Shown: one piece after another, positions 27,161-35,725 of the stretch
How the letters are laid out: each line of letters begins with the position of its first letter
Numbering within the stretch: position 1 is the first letter of the stretch
NCBI RefSeq assembly: GCF_039542385.1
Contig: NZ_BAABIA010000005.1
Location: 186,001 to 250,000 of the forward strand
Direction of reading: 5' to 3'
Length of the DNA stretch: 64,000 nt
From: Prosthecobacter algae
Lineage (GTDB): Bacteria > Verrucomicrobiota > Verrucomicrobiia > Verrucomicrobiales > Verrucomicrobiaceae
Program-made: the position numbers and the translations under genes
Notes under the pieces: generated by a model
What the model was told of the DNA's origin: nothing
Databases searched by the model: none
Seen by the model: only the letters and a program-made list of their open reading frames with translations

Positions 27161-28384
27161 TCAGGGCTGTTCTGGCACATAAAAACGGCCCATATATTCC
27201 AGAATTTTGGCGCGCAGTTCATCACCATCCACAAGGCCATTGTGGCGGTAGATCACTTCGCCACCGGGGGCCACCACCAGGGTGTGCGGGATGGGACCTG
27301 GCCACTCAGGATCCAGAGCCTGGATGAGGGCATCGCTGTTCGCTTCATTGAAGACGTACGCATTGCCCTTGCGGCCTTCAGCCTTCAGGCTGGGCTTCAG
27401 TTTGTTAGGCACGACCGCGTTGTATTTCTCCAGGAAAGCCTTCACCTCCGGCAGTGTTTCCGGGTCGTCCATGCTGATGCTGATGAACTCAAAGTCACGC
27501 AAGCCAAACTTGCGCGAAGTGGCCACCAACTCTGGAAACTCCTTCACGCACGGTCCACACCACGTGGCCCAGACATTGAAAAGGCGCACCTTCTTCGTGT
27601 CGTTCTTGCGCAGTGCAGCCAGAGCTTTCGCATCAATCAATTCCACGGTCACTTCACCCGTTTCCCACTTTTCGTTATCTGCCGTCACTTGGTCGCGGTG
27701 GGTGATCCACTTGGTGGAGCAGCCATGCGGCGGCGTCACTGGCACCGCCACGGGCTGGCCCGCCAGCAGCGCGTCCAACGCATTCTTTGCATCGGGACTG
27801 GTGACAGTTTTCACATCGGCAAAACGCGAGTCATCCAGACGGCCCTGGTACCGGAGCTTCCGCTCTGCATCGAAAAGAAAGACGTGCGGTGTGGCCAGGC
27901 AGCCATAGGCCAGGGCGATCTTCTGCGTTTCTCCATCGTAGAGATACGGAAAGTTAAAATCCTGGTCCTTCGCATGACGCTTCATCTCGGGAAAGCTGTC
28001 GTTGTACTTGGAGTAGCCCAGCTCATCGGGCCGCAGGGCAGCAGGGTCATTCGGATTGATAGCCACCACCCGCAGACCCTTGCTTTTGTAGTCACGCGCC
28101 ATCTGCTTCAGGCGTCCCTCAATGGCCTGGGAGGTGGGGCAGTGATTGCTGATAAATGCCACCAGCAGGTAATCTGCTCCCGCAAATTCCTTCAGCGTGT
28201 GCATCTCTTCATCAATGCCCAGAAGCTCAAAGTCCGGGGCGGCATCGCCGATCTGTAGCTCATGAAACCCTTCCGGCTGCCCAGTGCTTTTTTTGGCTTT
28301 TGCCTCGGTTGGAGCCTGGGCCTGAAGGCAAGAAGGGGCGAGCACGCCAAAAAGGGCCGCGATGAGGAAAAGGCAGCGTTTCAT
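27161..28384 (-). CDS. Exported protein with redoxin and TlpA-type thioredoxin domains
   Basis: The ATG at 28384 gives 407 residues with a signal peptide (MKRCLFLIAALFGVLAPSCLQA). Domain 1 (about 35-190) is AhpC/TSA-like: GDAAPDFELLGIDEEMHTLK with a redox CPTS in FISNHCPTSQAIEGR. Domain 2 (about 220-400) is TlpA/ResA-like with WATWCGPCVKEFPEL and a C-terminal THTLVVAPGGEV-type cis-Pro region. This fusion suggests a periplasmic disulfide reductase or redox-coupled resistance protein. It is next to an exported TPR protein. Confidence 0.85.
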   Translation of the reverse strand: MKRCLFLIAALFGVLAPSCLQAQAPTEAKAKKSTGQPEGFHELQIGDAAPDFELLGIDEEMHTLKEFAGADYLLVAFISNHCPTSQAIEGRLKQMARDYKSKGLRVVAINPNDPAALRPDELGYSKYNDSFPEMKRHAKDQDFNFPYLYDGETQKIALAYGCLATPHVFLFDAERKLRYQGRLDDSRFADVKTVTSPDAKNALDALLAGQPVAVPVTPPHGCSTKWITHRDQVTADNEKWETGEVTVELIDAKALAALRKNDTKKVRLFNVWATWCGPCVKEFPELVATSRKFGLRDFEFISISMDDPETLPEVKAFLEKYNAVVPNKLKPSLKAEGRKGNAYVFNEANSDALIQALDPEWPGPIPHTLVVAPGGEVIYRHNGLVDGDELRAKILEYMGRFYVPEQP

Positions 28385-28401
28385 AAAAGGAAAAAGCGGG
28401 A

Positions 28402-28728
28402 TCAGGCGGCGCGTTCGGCACCACAGCTCCAGCAAAGATCAAACGTGGACGGATTCGTTTCATTGCAGCCCGTGCAACTCCATTCCGGCCCTTCGGCGGC
28501 CACGTTCTGAAAATGCGTGCGGATCAGTTCCGCCGCCACTTCCGTCTGGGTATCGTCCAGCAAACAAAGCGAGGGATCCAAAGGATTTTTGTAACTGTAG
28601 CCCGCCACGCTCGGCCCCAGGGTGCGCGTGTTTTCATTCTGAATGAAACATGCGATTCCCTCTCCCTCCAGCAAGTTCCGGGCGAAACTCACGCGCGTGA
28701 GATCAGGGTCCACAAAGATCGGTTTCAT
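28402..28728 (-). CDS. DUF2007-type protein with C-terminal zinc ribbon
   Basis: The ATG at 28728 gives 108 residues. The N-terminal half (MKPIFVDPDLTRVSFARNLL, EGEGIACFIQNENT) matches DUF2007, described as a putative signal-transducing domain. The C-terminal half has WSCTGCNETNPSTFDLCWSCG, a CxxC-x(n)-CxxC zinc ribbon. The pairing of DUF2007 with a ribbon is common. It lies 17 bp upstream of the thioredoxin-family gene, so it is probably the first gene of that operon. Confidence 0.78.
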   Translation of the reverse strand: MKPIFVDPDLTRVSFARNLLEGEGIACFIQNENTRTLGPSVAGYSYKNPLDPSLCLLDDTQTEVAAELIRTHFQNVAAEGPEWSCTGCNETNPSTFDLCWSCGAERAA

Positions 28729-28796
28729 CCCTCTAACAAACAACGCTCAAGCCAGAGCTCAAACGCATTCGTTCCGACAAATCGCGAAGCTGCCGA

Positions 28797-28839
28797 AAAG
28801 CCAAGCCCTGAATTGAGGGCACATCTGGCTGGGGCTTGG
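28797..28839 (-). terminator. Possible intrinsic terminator of xylA
   Basis: CCAAGCCC (28801-28808) pairs with GGGCTTGG (28832-28839). On the minus strand the stem is followed by CTTTTCGG, a weak T-tract. The loop is long (23 nt), so this is tentative. It lies 45 bp after the xylA stop. Confidence 0.4.
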
Positions 28840-28883
28840 GATCTGCCCCCGCCAGATGCATCTCTTCCACGGTCAACGGTGCT

Positions 28884-30200
28884 TCAGATGAAGTCGTTGA
28901 TCAGGTTTTCCAGCATTTCCTGGCGGCCACTGCGGGTGGTGGGCTCACCTTTGCCCAGTGTGTAGGCTTCCAGCTCTTCCAAGGTCGCGGTTCCGGCCTC
29001 GATCCGGGCACCGATGCCCGTGTCATAGCTCTCGTAGCGAGTTTTCACAAAGTCATCCATGCGGCCGTCGGAGATGATGGCGTGGGCAATCTTCAAACCA
29101 CGGGCAAAGGCATCCATGCCGCCGATATGCGCGTGGAAGAGGTCTTCCGGCTCAAAGGATTCACGGCGCGTCTTCGCATCAAAGTTCAGACCACCCGTGG
29201 TGAAACCGCCCATTTTCAGCACCTCAATCATGATCTCGGTGGTGAGGTAGATATCGGTGGGGAACTGGTCCGTGTCCCAGCCGATGAGCTCATCGCCTGT
29301 ATTCGCATCCACAGAGCCGAGCGCGCCGGCCTCGCGGGCCACGCGCATCTCATGCATCATGCTGTGCCCGGCCAGCGTGGCGTGGTTGGTTTCCAGGTTC
29401 AGGGAAAGCTCGCCTAACAGACCATACTCACGCAGGAAGTTCAGACACGCGGCCGCATCGGAGTCGTACTGGTGGGTGGAAGGCTCACGCGGCTTGGGCT
29501 CAATGTAGAAGGCACCTTTGAAGCCGATCTTCTTTTTGTAGTCGACAGCCATATGCAGGAGGCGGGCCAGGTGATCCAGCTCGCGCTTCATGTTTGTGTT
29601 CCACAGCGTGGCATAGCCTTCACGGCCTCCCCAGAAGGTGTAGCCCTCACCGCCCAGGCGATGGGTAACGTCGATGGCCTTCTTGATCTGCGCCGCGCCG
29701 TAGGCAAAGACATCTGCGTAAGGGGAGGTGCCGGCACCCTGGTTGTAGCGTGGGTGGGAGAATAGGCATGCCGTGCCCCAGAGAAGCTTGCAGCCAGTCT
29801 GCTTCTGCGCCTTTTCCAGCTCGTCCGCAACGGCGTCAAAGGCGGCGTTGGACTGCGCCAGGTCGTTCAGCTCGGGTGCCACATCACGATCGTGGAAGCA
29901 GTAGTAGTCGATGCCTGTCTTCTGCATGAATTCAAACATGGCCCACACGCGCTTTTGCGCATTGGCCACCGAGTCAGTGCCATCATCCCAAGGACGCTGG
30001 GCAGTGGCCCCACCGAAGGGGTCGGAGAGTCCATTGCGCATGGTGTGCCAGTAGGCACAGGCAAAGCGCAGGTGTTCCTTCATGGACTTGCCGCCCACAA
30101 ATTCTGCGGCGTCATAGTGCTTGAAAGCAAGCGGGTTGCGGGACTTTGGGCCTTCGAAGGCAATGCGGGGGATGTTCGGGAAAAATTCGCCGTGGTTCAT
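28884..30200 (-). CDS. xylA: Xylose isomerase
   Basis: XylA interconverts D-xylose and D-xylulose in the cytosol using divalent metals. The ATG at 30200 gives 438 residues, normal for the longer (type II) family, starting [20 protein letters not shown]. Motifs include [13 protein letters not shown] with the catalytic His/Asp, [37 protein letters not shown] and DTDQFPTD with metal ligands. The PAS-AraC gene lies 104 bp upstream on the same strand and is the obvious candidate regulator. No xylulokinase gene is seen in the window. Confidence 0.96.
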   Translation of the reverse strand: MNHGEFFPNIPRIAFEGPKSRNPLAFKHYDAAEFVGGKSMKEHLRFACAYWHTMRNGLSDPFGGATAQRPWDDGTDSVANAQKRVWAMFEFMQKTGIDYYCFHDRDVAPELNDLAQSNAAFDAVADELEKAQKQTGCKLLWGTACLFSHPRYNQGAGTSPYADVFAYGAAQIKKAIDVTHRLGGEGYTFWGGREGYATLWNTNMKRELDHLARLLHMAVDYKKKIGFKGAFYIEPKPREPSTHQYDSDAAACLNFLREYGLLGELSLNLETNHATLAGHSMMHEMRVAREAGALGSVDANTGDELIGWDTDQFPTDIYLTTEIMIEVLKMGGFTTGGLNFDAKTRRESFEPEDLFHAHIGGMDAFARGLKIAHAIISDGRMDDFVKTRYESYDTGIGARIEAGTATLEELEAYTLGKGEPTTRSGRQEMLENLINDFI

Positions 30201-30304
30201 GGGCCACGATGCTGGTGCAAGGCGCTCTGGCGACAACTGTAAAGCGAATCCAGCCAACACTTCATGGCCAAAACCGCATAAAGTACGGCCTGTGCAGCCG
30301 AAAG

Positions 30305-31078
30305 TCAGTCATCGGCCACGTTCGAGCCCCGCTGGCGGTGGTCCTTCCGGTAGCGCGAGGGCGTGGTGCCCATGTGATGGCGGAAATGCAGGGTCAGTGC
30401 GCTTTGATCACAAAAGCCCGCATGCAGGGCGATCTCGCGGATATCCCGGTCACTCCGGCGAAGCTCCTGGCAGGCGGCCTGGATGCGTGTCTTGATGAGG
30501 AAATCGCGCGGGCTGCTTTGGAAAACCTGCTGGAAAAGGCGATTGAACTGCCGCACCGAAAGCCCCGCCAGCGGAGCCAAATCAGTGATGGCAATGGATT
30601 CGCGAAAGTGCTCACGGATGTGGTTTACAGCGCGGTCGAGCTGGAAGTAGGGCGTCTTCACCGCATGGGCGGCGGCGTAATTTTCGATGATGCCCATGAT
30701 GCCGATGATGTGGCCCTGAGGACAACGCATGGGCAGTTTGTTGGTGAAAAACCAGTCAGGCAGCCCCTGCTGGTTGAAGAAGGGCTCCACAATACGCCGC
30801 TTCGCCTCGCCACTGGCTAGGATCTCCTCATCATCCACCCGGTAGTTGCGGGCGAGCTGGAGGGGGAAGATGTCAAAGTCCGTCTTGCCGATCAGCTCCT
30901 CCTCCGACTGAAAGCCGAAACGCCGCCAGAAGCGCCGATTCGCCGCCACGAATTGGAAGTCACGATTTTTGGCAAAGAAAGAAACACCCGGCAGCTCATC
31001 GAACAGTTGGCCGAAATGGCTCCCGCCACCCGCCAGCGCGAGATAGGAGGCTTGGATCTGGAGGCTGGCATCGACCAT
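30305..31078 (-). CDS. PAS-AraC transcriptional regulator
   Basis: The protein has 257 residues. A PAS fold occupies about 22-140 ([40 protein letters not shown]). A C-terminal AraC-type HTH pair (about 155-245) includes [20 protein letters not shown] and [20 protein letters not shown], ending [10 protein letters not shown]. Located directly before xylA on the same strand, it probably controls xylose catabolism. The PAS domain suggests small-ligand or redox sensing rather than the cupin-type sugar domain of classic AraC. A structured RNA with a terminator lies 70 bp upstream. Confidence 0.88.
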   Translation of the reverse strand: MVDASLQIQASYLALAGGGSHFGQLFDELPGVSFFAKNRDFQFVAANRRFWRRFGFQSEEELIGKTDFDIFPLQLARNYRVDDEEILASGEAKRRIVEPFFNQQGLPDWFFTNKLPMRCPQGHIIGIMGIIENYAAAHAVKTPYFQLDRAVNHIREHFRESIAITDLAPLAGLSVRQFNRLFQQVFQSSPRDFLIKTRIQAACQELRRSDRDIREIALHAGFCDQSALTLHFRHHMGTTPSRYRKDHRQRGSNVADD

Positions 31079-31141
31079 GACGTGGCCTGTTTAGCATAAA
31101 GCCATGACCCATGAAACGCCTGATTTGTGTGAACAGGTCTA

Positions 31142-31178
31142 AAAATGAAAGCGCCCTGGACAAGAGCCAGGGCGCTTT
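31142..31178 (-). terminator. Strong intrinsic terminator upstream of araC
   Basis: On the minus strand, AAAGCGCCCTGG (31178-31167) pairs perfectly with CCAGGGCGCTTT (31159-31148) around a 7-nt loop and is followed by CATTTTTAG. It sits 69 bp before the araC start. No protein gene ends upstream of it, so it must end a leader or a small RNA. Confidence 0.85.
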
Positions 31179-31445
31179 GAGTCCCACGTTGTGCCGTCCG
31201 GTCTGAGGACCTCGTATCCCAAGGGCGACGAGGTGGGAATCCATGAACAAGGGCGCTGTCTTCCAGTAAAGGCATGACAAGACATCCCAGGTCACGCGAC
31301 TCCCGGAGTCATAAAAACGGGCCGGGTCACTGACAGCCCGATGACGAGCACTGCAGGAAAGTGAAGGAAGAGATGGGCGGTCTCTCTTCCGAGAAAAGGG
31401 CATTTCAAAGAGCAGGAAAGCCCGGAGGCCTTCGAATCAAATACT
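31148..31445 (-). ncRNA. Candidate structured leader RNA / riboswitch-like element upstream of araC-xylA
   Basis: Reading the minus strand 5'-3', one stem (P1) pairs 31241-31233 with 31187-31179 (GATTCCCAC with GTGGGACTC, one mismatch). It encloses hairpin P2 (31232-31211, CTCGT/ACGAG with an inner CCC/GGG) and hairpin P3 (31210-31196, GTCC/GGAC). A 12-bp terminator hairpin follows directly at 31178-31148. An upstream AGCGCCC (31257-31251) repeats the 5' strand of the terminator stem, so it could pair with the terminator's 3' strand instead, as in an attenuator. The 5' end is inferred from the promoter at 31451-31479. I recognise no known riboswitch consensus. A free-standing small RNA (6S-like) is the alternative. 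Confidence 0.45.
31308..31336 (-). promoter_or_regulatory. Second promoter candidate for the structured RNA
   Basis: The minus-strand -35 is CTGTCA (31336-31331), with a 17-nt spacer and -10 TATGAC (31313-31308). It would give a transcript of roughly 150 nt that still contains the three-way junction and terminator. It is weaker than, or an alternative to, the upstream candidate. Confidence 0.35.
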
Positions 31446-31450
31446 GACTC

Positions 31451-31479
31451 AGCATAGACAGGGCCAAGTCGGCATTCAA
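31451..31479 (-). promoter_or_regulatory. Sigma-70-like promoter for the structured RNA
   Basis: The minus-strand -35 is TTGAAT (31479-31474), with a 17-nt spacer and -10 TATGCT (31456-31451). It would give a leader of about 295 nt up to the terminator. Confidence 0.45.
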
Positions 31480-31564
31480 GACAGATGTCAGATGACTTTC
31501 GAGACAGAATGTTCACTGAAAAAAGGCCGCTGGCGAAAGTTCCCCGGTCGCTGCATTTTGCCTG

Positions 31565-31921
31565 ATGTTTGAATCGCGTGAATCGCCCCTCGCCCCTCGG
31601 CATGTCTTTGCTTGGCGCATGTTTTGGTTCTTTCTCATGGCGCAAGTATTGGCCGGAGTGGCTTTGATGATTGGCATCCTAGGTTACCGTTACATCGCCG
31701 AGATGAGCTGGGTAGACAGCCTGCTGAATGCCTCCATGATCCTCGGCGGCATGGGGCCGATGGGGGAGCTGAAGACCGATGCCGCCAAGATCTTTGCCAG
31801 TGCGTATGCTCTTTTCAGCGGGTTGGTGTTCATCTCGGTGATGGGCATTGTGCTGGCCCCGGCGGCGCACCGCGCTCTGCACCTATTCCACCTCGACGAA
31901 GACGATTCTAAAAGCTTATGA
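31565..31921 (+). CDS. Two-helix membrane protein
   Basis: The protein has 118 residues. Helix 1 is WFFLMAQVLAGVALMIGILG (about 21-40) and helix 2 is ASAYALFSGLVFISVMGIVL (about 78-97). The re-entrant-looking SLLNASMILGGMGPMGELKT between them resembles the layout of a two-TM potassium-channel pore, but the filter (T-x-G-Y/F-G) is missing. I would not call it a channel. Its stop overlaps the start of the CoA-binding gene by 4 bp (ATGA), so the two are translationally coupled. Confidence 0.65.
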   Translation: MFESRESPLAPRHVFAWRMFWFFLMAQVLAGVALMIGILGYRYIAEMSWVDSLLNASMILGGMGPMGELKTDAAKIFASAYALFSGLVFISVMGIVLAPAAHRALHLFHLDEDDSKSL

Positions 31922-32289
31922 ATACTCCTGAACGAGTGGTGATCCTCGGTGCCAGTGACAAACCAGATCGCTATGCTCACAAGGCCATGACAGCCCTACT
32001 GCGGCATGGGCATGAGGTGGTGCTGGTGCACCCGCGTCTGAAGGAGATCGAGGGCCGCCCCGTGCTCGCCGATGTGGGCGAGGTGACTGGCCCGGTGGAT
32101 ACCGTGACGATGTACGTTAGCCCGGCCATCTCGGCAGGCCTGGCCGACAAACTCGCGGTGCTGAAACCGAAGCGCGTCATCTTTAATCCCGGTTCCGAAA
32201 ACCCGGAGCTGCAAGACAAACTCAGCAAGGCGGGCATCCGCCCCGAGGAAGCCTGCACGCTCGTGCTGCTGGCGACGGGCCAGTATTGA
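31918..32289 (+). CDS. CoA-binding domain protein (YccU-like)
   Basis: This is a small Rossmann-type CoA-binding domain protein of 123 residues, close to the usual 130-140. Motifs are VVILGASDKPDRYAHKAMTA, VLVHPRLKEIEGRPV, VDTVTMYVSPA and the C-terminal KRVIFNPGSENPELQDKLSK. It corresponds to the nucleotide-binding half of acetyl-CoA synthetase (ADP-forming) type proteins. The role of the stand-alone family is unclear. It is coupled to the upstream membrane protein gene. Confidence 0.88.
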   Translation: MNTPERVVILGASDKPDRYAHKAMTALLRHGHEVVLVHPRLKEIEGRPVLADVGEVTGPVDTVTMYVSPAISAGLADKLAVLKPKRVIFNPGSENPELQDKLSKAGIRPEEACTLVLLATGQY

Positions 32290-32290
32290 C

Positions 32291-33085
32291 CTAACCAAGA
32301 GTCTTTCCAAAAAAGCGCAGCGTGTCCGCCAAGTGCTCATTCCAGTAGTCCCAGGTGTGGCCACCGGGGAATTCCTCATATACATGCGGGATGCCTGCTT
32401 CCTCTAACTGATGATGCAAAGTGCGGTTGTGCTCGATGAGGATGTCGTCGCTGCCACAGTCGAAACGCAATGGCGGAAGTCGGGTGGCGTTTTGCTTCAA
32501 GCACTCAAAAACAGACATCGGCTCCTTTTCCGCCAGCACAAACTGGGCGGCCGTTTCCTCCACAAATCCCTGCATGTGGGCGATGTCCGTACAACTGCTA
32601 TGGGCGCTGATGGCGGCGAATTTCTCCGGATGCAGCGCGCCCAGGCGCATGGCCCCGTAACCGCCCATGGACAGCCCGGCAATAAAGCGTGGAGCACGGG
32701 CGACCCGTGGATCCACCAGGGTGGCCGCCGCAGGCACCTCCTCCACGATCCATCGTTGATAATCCGCATCGGCGTGGCTCGCATAGCCGCTGCCATCGCC
32801 CCACAGGCCGTCAGAGGGCATCGCCAGCATCATCGGCGGCAGCTTTTCCTCGGCGATCAGGCGGTCCAGCACGCGATGAGCGCCACCTTTAAAAAGCCAG
32901 GCCCAATGGCTGCCGTACACGCCATGCAGCAAAATAACCAAAGGCAGCGGCCCTGCGGAAGCCGCAGGCGGCACATACAGGCTGATATCTGCCCGCCGTT
33001 TCAGTGCGGCTGATTTGACAGTGACAAAGGAAACGCCCGCAGGGGCAAACTCCGGCTGGGAGATCTCGATGGTACGAAAAGGCAT
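32291..33085 (-). CDS. Esterase of the alpha/beta-hydrolase (esterase D-like) family
   Basis: The ATG at 33085 gives 264 residues starting MPFRTIEISQPEF. The nucleophile elbow is GLSMGGYGAMRLG with Ser at its centre, the acidic residue probably lies in DCGSDDILIEHN, and the catalytic His is in FPGGHTWDYW near the C-terminus. No signal peptide is obvious. Homologous proteins include S-formylglutathione hydrolase-like and feruloyl esterase-like enzymes. It faces the sialidase gene divergently; convergent with the CoA-binding gene. Confidence 0.85.
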   Translation of the reverse strand: MPFRTIEISQPEFAPAGVSFVTVKSAALKRRADISLYVPPAASAGPLPLVILLHGVYGSHWAWLFKGGAHRVLDRLIAEEKLPPMMLAMPSDGLWGDGSGYASHADADYQRWIVEEVPAAATLVDPRVARAPRFIAGLSMGGYGAMRLGALHPEKFAAISAHSSCTDIAHMQGFVEETAAQFVLAEKEPMSVFECLKQNATRLPPLRFDCGSDDILIEHNRTLHHQLEEAGIPHVYEEFPGGHTWDYWNEHLADTLRFFGKTLG

Positions 33086-33220
33086 GAAGTGACGACCATT
33101 AAACACAAACCCACGGGTCCGGCAATGCCCGGCAGGGGCCTGGTCCCAAAAGGGGACCAAGCAAAAGGGCCTCTCGGAAGCACGTATTTTCACGGACCAT
33201 CCATTCAGCCCTTCCACCTT

Positions 33221-34420
33221 ATGTCTTCATCGCCCACCACCAGCCGCCGCTCTTTCCTTTCCCAATCCCTCCAGGCCGGTGCCGCACTGGCAGCCGCACC
33301 CTGGACCGCCAGCGCGGCATCCCCTGCCGTCACCGTTTTGGAAACTCGGGTCATCACCCGTCAGCCACAGTTTTACCACGGCTGGCCCACAGTCGCCCGC
33401 CGCCAGAATGGCGAGCTGTGGGTGGTCTGCTCCGGCGGGCGTGAGGAACACGTGTGCCCCTTTGGCCAGGTGGTCGCCATGTCTTCCCGCGATGATGGCG
33501 CCTCCTGGACGCGCGCCCGGGTGCTGCATGATGGACCGATGGACGACCGCGATGCCGGAGTGCTGGAGACCGCCAAAGGCACTCTGCTGGCCACTACTTT
33601 CACCTCCCTGGCCTATGAACCTAATTTGGAAAAGCAGAGCAAGTTCGCCGAGCTGGGGCCCAAGGGCTGGAGCACCACCAAGATGCCGGAAGGCGAATAC
33701 GCCATGTGGAAGGCCACGCAGGATTTCATGACCCCGGAACAACGCAAGGCCGCCTTGGGCGAATGGGCCCTGCGCTCCACCGATGGCGGCATCTCCTGGT
33801 CTGCCCCCATCCCCACGGTAGTCAACAGCCCGCACGGCCCCATCCAGCTCAAGGACGGCCGCCTGCTTTACCCTGGCAAGCAACTGTGGACCGAGGAGAA
33901 TAAGATCGGCGTTGCCGAATCGAAGGACGACGGACTGACCTGGCAGTGGCTGGCCGAGATCCCTACCCGCAAAAGCGACTCCGAGGCGAAAGATTACCAT
34001 GAACTGCATGGGGTGGAGGCAGCGGATGGCACCCTGATTGTCCACATCCGCAATCACAGCGCCACGAACAAGGGTGAGACTCTGCAAACGGAATCCAAGG
34101 ACGGCGGCAAGACCTGGAGCGAGCCCCATTCCATCGGCGTCTGGGGCCTGCCCTCCCATCTGCTGCGCCTGCGCGATGGTGGCCTGCTGATGACCTACGG
34201 GCATCGCCGCAAGCCCTTCGGCAATCAGGCCCGCCTGAGCCGCGACAACGGCCAGACCTGGGGCGAAGCCATGATCATCTCCGGCGACGGCATTGGCGGT
34301 GACCTCGGTTACCCCAGCACGGTGGAACTCGCCGATGGCACTCTCCTCACCGTCTGGTACGAAAAAATGCAGGAGCCCAAACACGCCGTCCTGCGCATGG
34401 CGAAGTGGAAGGTGGGCTGA
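33221..34420 (+). CDS. Twin-arginine-exported sialidase (BNR/Asp-box)
   Basis: Sialidases release terminal sialic acids from glycans. The ATG at 33221 gives 399 residues with a Tat leader (RRSFLSQSLQAGAALAAAPW). Five Asp-box repeats (S-x-D-x-G-x-x-W) are visible: SSRDDGASW, STDGGISW, SKDDGLTW, SKDGGKTW and SRDNGQTW, spaced as in a six-bladed propeller. An early RQPQFYHGWPTVAR could supply the arginine region. It is monocistronic, with a strong terminator after it. Some proteins of this fold are not true sialidases, so activity should be checked. Confidence 0.85.
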   Translation: MSSSPTTSRRSFLSQSLQAGAALAAAPWTASAASPAVTVLETRVITRQPQFYHGWPTVARRQNGELWVVCSGGREEHVCPFGQVVAMSSRDDGASWTRARVLHDGPMDDRDAGVLETAKGTLLATTFTSLAYEPNLEKQSKFAELGPKGWSTTKMPEGEYAMWKATQDFMTPEQRKAALGEWALRSTDGGISWSAPIPTVVNSPHGPIQLKDGRLLYPGKQLWTEENKIGVAESKDDGLTWQWLAEIPTRKSDSEAKDYHELHGVEAADGTLIVHIRNHSATNKGETLQTESKDGGKTWSEPHSIGVWGLPSHLLRLRDGGLLMTYGHRRKPFGNQARLSRDNGQTWGEAMIISGDGIGGDLGYPSTVELADGTLLTVWYEKMQEPKHAVLRMAKWKVG

Positions 34421-34433
34421 GTGATCACCTCAT

Positions 34434-34464
34434 GGGCCGGGAGCAATCGCTCCCGGCCCTTTTA
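34434..34464 (+). terminator. Intrinsic terminator after the sialidase gene
   Basis: GGGCCGGGAGC (34434-34444) and GCTCCCGGCCC (34449-34459) form a perfect 11-bp stem with an AATC loop, followed by TTTTAGTT. Confidence 0.88.
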
Positions 34465-34465
34465 G

Positions 34466-35725
34466 TTAGGCCGGTTTCGTCGCATCCGGGTGGAATGCCT
34501 TGGGTTTCAGAATGACAGGCCAGCCGGGTGGACGGGCAGGTTTGGAAATCACCTGAGGTTTGCCCACACTCGGCGCCAGCGCCATGAGCAGAAGGCTGGT
34601 GGCAATGATGGTGGCCAGGGCCAGGGGCAGGCTGGCCACATCGGCCAAAAGACCGATGAATGGCGGCCCGATGAGGAAACCCAAATACCCCAGGGTGGTC
34701 ACTGTGGCCATTGCTGGGCCCGAGGCGACACCGGGGGTATTGCCCGCTGCGCTGAAGACCTGCGGCACCACGGTGGCAAAACCTGCGCCCACTGCTGCGA
34801 AACCGATCAACGCGGTGACAGGATGCCCTCCCAGCAAGGCCAGGGCGAGACCTGAGGCCGCTAGGAAGCCACTCCATCGCACCAGACTCACCGGACCCAC
34901 ATGCTGTGAGAGGCGATCCCCCCCAAAGCGCCCCAATGCCATGGCAATGGAGAAGGCGGCATAGCCGGCGGCAGCCACGCCTTCCGTCGCGCCCGTGATT
35001 TCACGCAGGAAAACCGCGCTCCAGTCCGCCATCGCCCCTTCGCCGATCATGACGCAGAAGGCCACCGTGCCCAACACCAGTAGGCGGCGTTTTTCTGGTC
35101 CCCAGGCAGGCAGGGTGCCCTCCACGGGATGCTTCCCAAGGATGGGCAGCTTTTCGGCCTCCTGAAACAGACGTGGAAAGGCCAACCAGCCTCCGACCCC
35201 GCCCAAAAGAGCTGCCGCCAGGGCATAATGGGCCTCTGGAGAAAGGCCCAGTGCCGCCAGTCCCCCGCCTAGGCCAGACCCTGCCAGACCCCCGAGGCTG
35301 AAAAGGGCATGGAAGGAGGCCATGATGGGTTTGGGGTACGCCTTTTCCACCAGCACCGCCTGGGCGTTCATGGCCACATCCAGCGCACCATGGGCAGCCC
35401 CAAAGGCGAGCAAGGCCAGCATGAAAACCATGGCATTCGGGGCCAGGGCCAACAAGGGCAGAGCCAGACAATACAATGCGGCTGAAACCTGGCAGACGCG
35501 GTGGCTGCCATGGCGGGAGGAAAAAGACCCGGCCAGCGGCATGGAAATGAGCGCACCCGTGGCCATGCCCAGCAGAGCTAGCCCCAGCGTGCCGTGACTG
35601 AGCCCCAGCTTGGCCTGCAAGGCAGGAATGCGTGAGACCCAACTGGCAAACAGGGCGCCGTTCATGAAAAACAGCACGGTCACCGCCTGCCGGGCCGCCC
35701 GAGGTAGGGGAAGATCAGTGGCCAT
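34466..35725 (-). CDS. Major facilitator superfamily transporter
   Basis: The protein has 419 residues and about 12 hydrophobic helices. It starts [20 protein letters not shown] and carries the MFS loop 2-3 feature [14 protein letters not shown] after the second helix. The N-half [20 protein letters not shown] and the [20 protein letters not shown] segment resemble the YbjJ-type MFS subgroup of unknown substrate. Its start overlaps the end of the upstream HAD gene by 11 bp, so transport and phosphatase are coupled. Confidence 0.88.
   Translation of the reverse strand: MATDLPLPRAARQAVTVLFFMNGALFASWVSRIPALQAKLGLSHGTLGLALLGMATGALISMPLAGSFSSRHGSHRVCQVSAALYCLALPLLALAPNAMVFMLALLAFGAAHGALDVAMNAQAVLVEKAYPKPIMASFHALFSLGGLAGSGLGGGLAALGLSPEAHYALAAALLGGVGGWLAFPRLFQEAEKLPILGKHPVEGTLPAWGPEKRRLLVLGTVAFCVMIGEGAMADWSAVFLREITGATEGVAAAGYAAFSIAMALGRFGGDRLSQHVGPVSLVRWSGFLAASGLALALLGGHPVTALIGFAAVGAGFATVVPQVFSAAGNTPGVASGPAMATVTTLGYLGFLIGPPFIGLLADVASLPLALATIIATSLLLMALAPSVGKPQVISKPARPPGWPVILKPKAFHPDATKPA

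Larger units (their letters stand above)
31079..31564. other. 486-bp intergenic region carrying a minus-strand RNA element
   Basis: No credible protein gene is present here. The minus strand carries two sigma-70-like promoter candidates, a compact three-way-junction fold and an intrinsic terminator (annotated separately). These all point toward the araC gene at 31078. The terminator-to-araC stretch (31079-31147) holds a spaced inverted repeat, CCTGTT (31086-31091) with AACAGG (31132-31137), which may be an operator. On the plus strand I see no strong promoter motif for the 31565 gene. Confidence 0.5.

Noticed and set aside
31405..31425. A short plus-strand string resembling the RNase P RNA core (AGGAAAG followed by CCCGG)
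   Set aside because: None of the other conserved RNase P segments (for example ACAGAA-type 3' elements) follow at the right distance or strand.
31425..31445. TTCGAATC, as in a tRNA T-loop
   Set aside because: The flanks do not form a T-arm stem and no acceptor or anticodon arm can be built.
31292..31645. 117-codon minus-strand frame in the intergenic region before araC
   Set aside because: No family resemblance, and it overlaps the structured RNA and the start of the plus-strand two-helix membrane protein.
33227..34384. 385-codon minus-strand frame opposite the sialidase gene
   Set aside because: Shadow of a gene with five Asp-box repeats and a Tat leader; no domain in the antisense frame.
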